A model generated the notes under the pieces. The model worked only from the letters and a program-made list of their open reading frames with translations. It was not told the DNA's origin and did no database searches. Both the position numbers and the translations under genes were made by a program. Positions 14,192 through 18,205 of a stretch of DNA of 18,205 bases are shown in pieces. Every line of letters starts with the position of its first letter. Position 1 is the stretch's first letter. The DNA is taken from the NCBI GenBank assembly GCA_039936115.1, contig JBDTIZ010000169.1, positions 1-18,205 on the forward strand. Direction: 5' to 3'. The stretch is from DATIJJ01 sp039936115. GTDB lineage: Bacteria; Pseudomonadota; Gammaproteobacteria; DSM-16500.

Positions 14192-14885
14192 AATCAATCC
14201 AGCCTGGTTCTGATATCTTGTCCTTATCCAATCCGAAATTTTCAACTGAATCGACGAGTTCTAATGAGGTATGCTTATAAAATGGATAGAGGGCAGTAGC
14301 GTTTTCGTAAACACGTACGGGATATTCGAATCTTCTTTTTTCTGTTTTGTTAGCGCATATAAATTCGTACTCATCAATCCATAAACCATGACCCTTTTTT
14401 GCTTTTGATAAATCATAGGTGGGTACATATTTTATTTTCATTCCATCGATTAATAACTCACCCGACGGAGCGTCGTTCCAATAATGAGTGTCAAAATAGT
14501 TCAATGATGCATAGCCGCCAGGAACTAAAAGAGCATCGACTTGAGAAAAAAACTCCTTGATATCTTCGTCTTTGGTAAACAGGCAAAATGAATTGCAGCC
14601 AGCAATTATGCGCTCGAATTGAGTGGTCCATGTGAAGTGGAGGACGTTTTGAGTATGTTTTTTTACCGTATCAATATTAATGAATTTGGCAAATTCTTTT
14701 TCTAGCTCTACGATTTCGATATCAATTTTGCGGTTAGCTAAGAAATTAGTTAGTCTGCCATAACCAGCGAATAGGTCTAAGGTCTTATAATTTTTACAAA
14801 AGTCGTAATAGTATTCTTGGTCTTCTATGAATGTTTCACTTTGCGCTTTATAGAATTGCCAGCTGTTGCTATATAGGTTGGTCAC
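14169..14885 (-). CDS. Class I SAM-dependent methyltransferase
   Basis: About 238 residues. Motif I LDLFAGYGRL, acidic loop VELEKEF, a motif around FERIIAGCNSFCLF followed by LLVPGGYASLNYFD, and a C-terminal beta-rich part (RRFEYPVRVY). This is the layout of small-molecule methyltransferases; the start (NSWQFYKAQSETFIEDQEYY) resembles enzymes acting on amines or other small acceptors. The substrate is unknown. GTG 14885 is preferred because GAGGG lies seven bases upstream. ATG 14909 would sit almost on the predicted transcription start, without a ribosome site. First gene of the operon with the PotD-like protein and the kinase, so it may make or modify the molecule those two detect. Confidence 0.8.
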   Translation of the reverse strand: MTNLYSNSWQFYKAQSETFIEDQEYYYDFCKNYKTLDLFAGYGRLTNFLANRKIDIEIVELEKEFAKFINIDTVKKHTQNVLHFTWTTQFERIIAGCNSFCLFTKDEDIKEFFSQVDALLVPGGYASLNYFDTHYWNDAPSGELLIDGMKIKYVPTYDLSKAKKGHGLWIDEYEFICANKTEKRRFEYPVRVYENATALYPFYKHTSLELVDSVENFGLDKDKISEPGWIDYVFKKKF

Positions 14886-14897
14886 TTTTGTTCCCTC

Positions 14898-14956
14898 AAT
14901 AATGGTCATAAATATACCATAATATTGGCATTCTAATCAATCAAATATTGGTCATA
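14898..14956 (-). promoter_or_regulatory. Promoter with three repeats phased at 23 bp
   Basis: Minus strand: -35 TTGATT (14940-14935), 18-bp spacer, -10 TATATT (14916-14911). Plus-strand repeats AATATTGG occur at 14944-14951 and 14921-14928, with AATAATGG at 14898-14905. All three are 23 bp apart; the outer two extend to GGTCATA. They lie just upstream of the -35, in the spacer, and just after the start, as expected for a regulator bound in phase at this promoter. Confidence 0.5.
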
Positions 14957-15257
14957 GAGATCGATATTGAGCGATCCATAACTATCTTATTGTGCAATTT
15001 GATTTTATTTTAGACATGAGAGATATTTTCCTATTGTAAGTCAATAGCATTATTTGGGAGTTGGGCTGGCGCAAACTAATGGCGGCAAGTTGCTTACCCG
15101 GTGTTAGTTATAGCCCGATATTATATGCGTATGTTGGATGTAGAATGAAAAATAGTTGATGACACTTTAGAAGAGCTTATGGCGATGCACTAAACAAAGT
15201 TACACGGTCTCTTATGGGCGAAATTAGATAGGAAATGCATCTTCAGGCAGGGCCGCC

Positions 15258-15281
15258 GAAGTCTCTTTTTAAATGAGACTT
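15258..15281. repeat. Small hairpin AAGTCTC/GAGACTT
   Basis: Seven-base perfect stem around a ten-base AT-rich loop, overlapping the start of the small frame at 15273. No U tract follows on the plus strand, so it is not called a terminator. Confidence 0.3.
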
Positions 15282-15431
15282 AGTTTTAATTTATTTGAAA
15301 ATCAGATAGAAGATGCATTTGGCAAGACGGATACATTGCAAATGTCAATTGTTACTATGCAAAACATAGTCGCAGATCAAGAAAAATTAATGTCAGAAGA
15401 AATTAAATCGGGCTTACCACAAATATTATAA
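15273..15431 (+). CDS. Possible small protein or gene remnant (52 residues)
   Basis: A 52-codon frame from ATG to TAA in the otherwise empty stretch 14957-15585. The product starts MRLSFNLFENQIEDAFGK and is acidic and probably helical (QNIVADQEKLMSEEIKSGL). There is no clear ribosome site and the start lies in a hairpin loop, so it may be a fragment of a decayed gene. The rest of the stretch 14957-15272 shows no frame I trust, and its plus-strand codons are broken by stops. No family recognised. Confidence 0.25.
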   Translation: MRLSFNLFENQIEDAFGKTDTLQMSIVTMQNIVADQEKLMSEEIKSGLPQIL

Positions 15432-15450
15432 CGAGAAGAAAGTGGTCAGG

Positions 15451-15497
15451 CTTGTATATTTGTGTTTTTAAAAAATATTAATATGCAAATATACAAG
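15451..15497. repeat. Perfect 12-bp inverted repeat upstream of the GNAT gene
   Basis: CTTGTATATTTG (15451-15462) and CAAATATACAAG (15486-15497) are exact inverted copies around a 23-base AT-rich loop. Pairing continues imperfectly outward (GGTCAGG against GCGTGGCC). It lies 89 bases before the GNAT start. It could be an operator, an end of a small mobile unit, or a loose bidirectional terminator without a U tract. The loop includes ATTAATATGCAA, also found at 7445 and 16910. Confidence 0.5.
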
Positions 15498-15585
15498 CGT
15501 GGCCCCAATTTCATAAAGCTTTCGCCATTTATGTGCGGATTTGCTTAGCCATTTACAAAAGTGTTACATTAATCAGGGAGAGACT

Positions 15586-16107
15586 ATGAGTGAAATCAGA
15601 ATTGCAACATTGAACGATTTAAAGACGCTTGCCGATATTGGAAAAACCACTTATATCACTCATTTCTCATCAATTTGGCCGGTCAAAGAGGAGATGGACA
15701 CATTCTTGCAAAAGGATTTTTCTCTTTCAGCCGTACAACAAAGTCTGACAGGTACTGCCTCTACTTGGTTTCTAGCCGAGGAAGGTAAACAAGCATTGGG
15801 TTTTGCTAAAGTGAACTGGGATTCAAAAATACCCGCCAGCGATTTAGTCGGTGTCGAACTGCAAAAAATCTATTTCTTACCGGAAGCAACAGGGAAAGGT
15901 CTCGGCAATCGATTATTTAATAAAATTGAAGAATTAGCTTATGAGCGTAAACCCCCTTATTTATGGCTGGAAGTCGTACAGAGTAATGTTGCAGCGAGAA
16001 CTTTTTATGAGCGACAAGGTTTAGCGGTCGATCATGAAAAGATATTAAAAATAGGTGATAACCGTATTCCTATGTGGGTGATGGTGAAAAAATTAGCCAA
16101 AGCATAA
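15586..16107 (+). CDS. GNAT acetyltransferase, PaiA-like
   Basis: 173 residues, a complete GNAT fold. It has an N-terminal IRIATLNDLKTLADIG, the central strand and acetyl-CoA loop VELQKIYFLPEATGKGLGNRLF (motif A, Q/RxxGxG form), then LWLEVVQSNVAARTFYERQGL (motif B) and a final strand WVMVKKL. The ELQKIY-LPE wording is typical of PaiA-type enzymes, some of which acetylate spermidine or spermine. A polyamine substrate would fit the PotD-like protein nearby, but this is only a suggestion. ATG 15586 follows GGGAG at six bases; an upstream TTG frame adds 15 unlikely residues. It appears to be a single-gene unit. Confidence 0.85.
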   Translation: MSEIRIATLNDLKTLADIGKTTYITHFSSIWPVKEEMDTFLQKDFSLSAVQQSLTGTASTWFLAEEGKQALGFAKVNWDSKIPASDLVGVELQKIYFLPEATGKGLGNRLFNKIEELAYERKPPYLWLEVVQSNVAARTFYERQGLAVDHEKILKIGDNRIPMWVMVKKLAKA

Positions 16108-16154
16108 TTATAAACCAGAGTTCGTAGAGTTGAGCTGAAACTTCTTGAAATATA

Positions 16155-16182
16155 TTGAATTTCCCTGATTCGGCGCTATAAT
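16155..16182 (+). promoter_or_regulatory. Promoter of the leader RNA and NYN gene
   Basis: TTGAAT (16155-16160), 16-bp spacer, perfect TATAAT (16177-16182). The predicted start is near 16189, about 10 bases before the first hairpin of the leader RNA. Confidence 0.65.
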
Positions 16183-16188
16183 ATAGGT

Positions 16189-16249
16189 AACTACTTCCCC
16201 TACCGTTCTGCGGTAGGGCACAAGGCCTCTTCGGAGGCCTTTGTTTTTT
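16189..16249 (+). ncRNA. Compact double-hairpin leader RNA before the NYN gene
   Basis: About 60 bases from the predicted start to the end of a U tract. Hairpin one: CCCTACCG/CGGTAGGG (16198-16205 and 16211-16218), loop TTCTG. Hairpin two: AAGGCCTC/GAGGCCTT (16222-16229 and 16234-16241), a stable UUCG tetraloop, then TGTTTTTT. Four bases separate the hairpins. It could be a stand-alone small RNA, an attenuator, or an RNA partner of the nuclease encoded next. I cannot match it to a named RNA family. Confidence 0.5.
16222..16249 (+). terminator. Intrinsic terminator just before the NYN gene
   Basis: Eight-base GC-rich stem with UUCG loop followed by TGTTTTTT on the plus strand. It ends one base before the AAGGAA ribosome site of the NYN gene, so that gene needs readthrough. 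The stem is symmetric, but there is no matching U tract in the minus direction. Confidence 0.85.
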
Positions 16250-16264
16250 AAGGAAATAATAAAA

Positions 16265-16906
16265 GTGGAAGCGAAAAAACCAAGAACAATAGTTTATATT
16301 GATGGCTTCAATTTGTATTATGGCGCGCTCAAGGGTACCAAGTTTAAATGGCTAGACTTACAAACCCTCTTTCATAAGTTACTAGGCGAACATCACACCA
16401 TTACAGAAATTAAATATTTTACTGCAAGGGTTTCAGCTCGAGAGGGTGATCCTAATGCTCCTAATCGGCAGGATGCTTATTTAAAAGCATTAGAAACCTA
16501 TATCCCTAATATCAGCATTCATTACGGTCACTTCTTAACTAATTTGGTAAAAGCAAAAGTAAATAACCCGCCTAAAGGTTGTCCGAATATTGTCACGATC
16601 ATAGACACTAAAGAAAAAGGTTCTGATGTAAATTTGGCACTGCATATTCTCAATGACGCATGGCATGATCGATATGATTGTGCAGTTTTAGTTTCGAATG
16701 ACAGCGATATTGCTGAAGCATTGAGATTTGTTAAAAATGAGCATAAGAAAAAAATTGGTTTAATTATTCCTGGTCATCGTCACCCAAGTAGAGTGTTAAT
16801 GAAATATAAAGATTTCATGAAAGAAATTCGTCATGCAGTGCTTGCCGATTCGCAATTGCCAAATCCAATTCCTGGAACAAGTATTCATAAACCTGTCTCG
16901 TGGTGA
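16265..16906 (+). CDS. NYN-domain (DUF88/LabA-like) predicted ribonuclease
   Basis: 213 residues with a PIN-like NYN fold. IVYIDGFNLYYG near the start carries the first catalytic Asp and Asn, KEKGSDVNLALHILNDA the second acidic site (GxDV), and CAVLVSNDSDIAEALRF the third (SxDSD). Strand five reads KKIGLIIPG. All expected acidic residues are present, so nuclease activity is likely. The usual partners of NYN proteins are RNA. The start is GTG 16265, with AAGGAA nine bases upstream; the upstream TTG frame would begin inside the terminator. Directly downstream lies an HD-hydrolase fragment. Confidence 0.85.
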   Translation: MEAKKPRTIVYIDGFNLYYGALKGTKFKWLDLQTLFHKLLGEHHTITEIKYFTARVSAREGDPNAPNRQDAYLKALETYIPNISIHYGHFLTNLVKAKVNNPPKGCPNIVTIIDTKEKGSDVNLALHILNDAWHDRYDCAVLVSNDSDIAEALRFVKNEHKKKIGLIIPGHRHPSRVLMKYKDFMKEIRHAVLADSQLPNPIPGTSIHKPVSW

Positions 16907-16915
16907 GATATTAAT

Positions 16916-17066
16916 ATGCAAGACATTAAAAATATGTATCAGTTTATTTTAGAGCTTAATAAACTCAAACTTGTTTTTAGAAATACAACCACTGAGCAGA
17001 ATAGAAAAGAAAGTACAGCCGAACATTCTTGGTCAGTAAGTATGATAGTAATCACACTGATGAATC
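16916..17066 (+). pseudogene. 5' fragment of an HD-domain hydrolase (YfbR/HDDC2-like)
   Basis: About 50 residues of the start of an HD-family phosphohydrolase: MYQFILELNKLKLVFRNT, then RKESTAEHSWSVSMIV, where EHSW is the first metal-binding motif. The domain normally runs to about 180 residues with a further HD pair; here it stops after ITLMNP and runs into GNAT-like sequence. It is therefore a fragment and cannot be active. It follows the NYN gene by 9 bases, so it was probably once in its operon. Confidence 0.65.
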
Positions 17067-17289
17067 CGCTTAAAAAAGGATTTGGTGAAATTGATGAAAG
17101 GTGATTAATGCATTTATTGAGAGTAAGATTTGGCCTGAGTTTCAGTACTGTATTGTTGATCCTGATACGAAAAATATCGCAGCAATACGATGCTATAAAT
17201 AGCTAAATTTTAGAGATCATGCTGTTATTGAAACCAAAAACGCACTAGATAAACATACAACGTTAAAACTAATGATTCTGAAACGTTGA
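17067..17289 (+). pseudogene. 3' fragment of a GNAT acetyltransferase, frameshifted and interrupted
   Basis: The frame of the HD fragment continues as KKGFGEIDER, resembling GNAT motif A. After a frame change near 17101-17104 it continues as INAFIESKIWPEF and IVDPDTKNIAAIRCYK, the classic DPxxxNxxAIRCYEK block of AAC(6')-like enzymes. A TAG stop at 17200-17202 interrupts it, and the same frame goes on with LNFRDHAVIETKN to LKLMILKR and TGA at 17287-17289. At least one frameshift and one nonsense change are needed, so it is a dead gene joined to the HD fragment. Confidence 0.6.
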
Positions 17290-17313
17290 ATATGTAATTA
17301 AATGGGGTAATTT

Positions 17314-17814
17314 ATGAAAAAAGAACTAGCAAATAAATCTGAAATTAAACTGGTCGGTTTGGCTGCGCGAACAAACAATAAAAATGAAATGGACCCTCAA
17401 ACATCTAAAATTGAAGAGTTAGCCGGTCGTTTTTGGAGCCAGAATGTTGCGGGTCAACTTCCTAACAGGAAAAATCCTGGTGTGACTTTGTCTATTTATA
17501 CTGAATATGATAGCAATGAGCATGGCGATTATACCTATTTTATTGGCGAAGAAGTTAACTCATTTGAAAATGTTTCCGCAGATTTTCACAAATTAACGAT
17601 GGCGCATCAAACGGGTGAATGGCAACATGAAGAATGTGAGCCAATTAAAATTAAAACTTATGGTAGGCCAGCGGTCAGTTTGTTTCGATATGGATTAGAT
17701 TATCTTATTGAGGCAATCATAAGTATGGCCTGCAAAAATGATTTATTTGCGAATTGTTTGGCACGAGTTAGGCTTCCAGAAGCTCAATTGCCGATGAGGG
17801 AGCCATGTCTATGA
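17314..17814 (+). pseudogene. Chimeric frame: GyrI-like effector-binding domain joined to IS4-type transposase tail
   Basis: The first about 93 residues look like a GyrI/Cass2-type effector-binding protein: KLVGLAARTNNKNEM, then IEELAGRFWSQNV, then VTLSIYTEYDSNEHGDYTYFIGEEV and FHKLT. The second half of that domain is missing. From about residue 96 the protein reads HQTGEWQHEECEPIKIKTYG and then RPAVSLFRYGLDYL, which resembles the end of IS4-family transposases (TGEW, then KxxGRxAxSLFRYGLDYL). The frame is open across the junction and has a GGGG ribosome site, so a hybrid product could be made but is unlikely to be functional. The transposase match is from memory. Confidence 0.5.
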
Positions 17815-17854
17815 AATTTTGTCATGTACAGAGATCTTGGGTATGGTATTTCTG

Positions 17855-17954
17855 ATTCATTCTATCGAGTTGTAACTCGACCTTAACTTCAATGCTCATG
17901 ACTATCACTCTTAATTAAAGCCACTTGAGCTGGTTTGAAGCATTCATTCTATCG
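17855..17954. repeat. 13-bp direct repeat with adjacent palindrome
   Basis: ATTCATTCTATCG occurs at 17855-17867 and 17942-17954, 87 bp apart. The first copy runs into the palindrome TCGAGTT-GT-AACTCGA (17865-17880). The stretch 17815-18043 otherwise has no gene. The repeats follow the transposase remnant, so they may be the end of a lost insertion element or regulatory sites for the gene at 18044. Confidence 0.4.
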
Positions 17955-18043
17955 CAACTAATTGTAATTATTTGACATCTTGACGAAATGCAGGTAGTTA
18001 TATCTGGGATTGAAATTTTCGCATTTTTCTAAGGACAGAACAT

Positions 18044-18205
18044 ATGAAATTCAAGATGAAACCTGTATTACCTCTTCTTATATGCTGCCTCGCAAGTAGT
18101 GGCTCAGCTTTAGCCGATGTCTCTGATACCAAATATCATTATAAAGATGTCGTTTACAAAGATGCACCGCCGCCCAAAAATCACGACCACTTTGAAGTGA
18201 TAGGC
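18044..18205 (+). CDS. Start of a secreted or outer-membrane protein, partial
   Basis: The first 54 residues only, open to the right edge. A signal peptide (MKFKMKPVLPLLICCLASSG, cleavage near ALA|DV) is followed by DTKYHYKDVVYKDAPPPKN and HFEVIG. AAGGA lies nine bases before ATG 18044. A TTGACA at 17972 has no good -10 at the right distance. The mature start with a Pro-rich spacer could belong to an outer-membrane barrel or surface protein, but too little is visible to name a family. Confidence 0.7.
   Translation, partial: MKFKMKPVLPLLICCLASSGSALADVSDTKYHYKDVVYKDAPPPKNHDHFEVIG

Noticed and set aside
17972..18003. Promoter with TTGACA before the gene at 18044
   Set aside because: The -35 is perfect, but no acceptable -10 lies at 16-18 bp; left uncalled.
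1..18205. CRISPR array, tRNA genes, integrase and att sites
   Set aside because: No regularly spaced repeats, no tRNA-like sequence and no tyrosine or serine recombinase frame were seen in the window.

Overview
The window is AT-rich DNA from a gammaproteobacterium. A Legionella-like host (order Legionellales) is the best guess, because the transfer genes are of the genomic-island (GI/PFGI-1) type IV secretion class and the signalling genes look like those common in that order. No rRNA or tRNA is present to prove this. Most of the window reads as one end of an integrating conjugative element (ICE) with its cargo, followed by a decayed accessory zone.

Region 1 (1-3791, minus strand): a tightly packed transfer operon beginning with a PilL-type protein. 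It runs through a PilP-like protein and the TIGR03759, TIGR03747, RAQPRD, TIGR03758, TIGR03745 and TIGR03750 families into a truncated TIGR03746 protein at the left edge. The coupling protein TraD, the lytic transglycosylase and the TIGR03765 gene, which usually lie between TIGR03759 and TIGR03747, are not at this place.

Region 2 (3861-7200, minus strand): a phage-like early module consisting of a two-domain replication initiator, a DnaB helicase, a small protein and a protein resembling lambdoid Q antiterminators. Just downstream of the Q-like gene lies a near-consensus promoter (TTGACA, 17 bp, TATAAA). A -10-like TATGAT sits at the predicted transcription start, and two intrinsic terminators follow before pilL. 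This is the layout of a lambdoid late promoter (Q, pR', tR', late genes), except that the late genes are conjugation genes. This is the main discovery candidate: Q-type antitermination controlling an ICE transfer operon.

Region 3 (7201-11080, plus strand, divergent): an operator-rich intergenic region, then an operon for an XRE repressor, an unusual response regulator, an IucD/SidA-like N-hydroxylase and an EamA exporter. Region 4 (11223-14885, minus strand, convergent with region 3): an operon for a SAM methyltransferase, a PotD-like periplasmic binding protein and a hybrid histidine kinase. Together regions 3 and 4 hold everything expected of a make-export-sense circuit for a modified amine, with the element's probable repressor in one of the operons.

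Region 5 (14886-18205): a 700-bp stretch with no convincing gene, an intact PaiA-like GNAT acetyltransferase, and a NYN-domain (DUF88) nuclease preceded by a compact promoter/double-hairpin RNA. Two chimeric gene wrecks follow (HD hydrolase joined to GNAT, and GyrI-like domain joined to an IS4-type transposase tail), then the start of an exported protein cut by the right edge. No integrase, att site or CRISPR array was seen.
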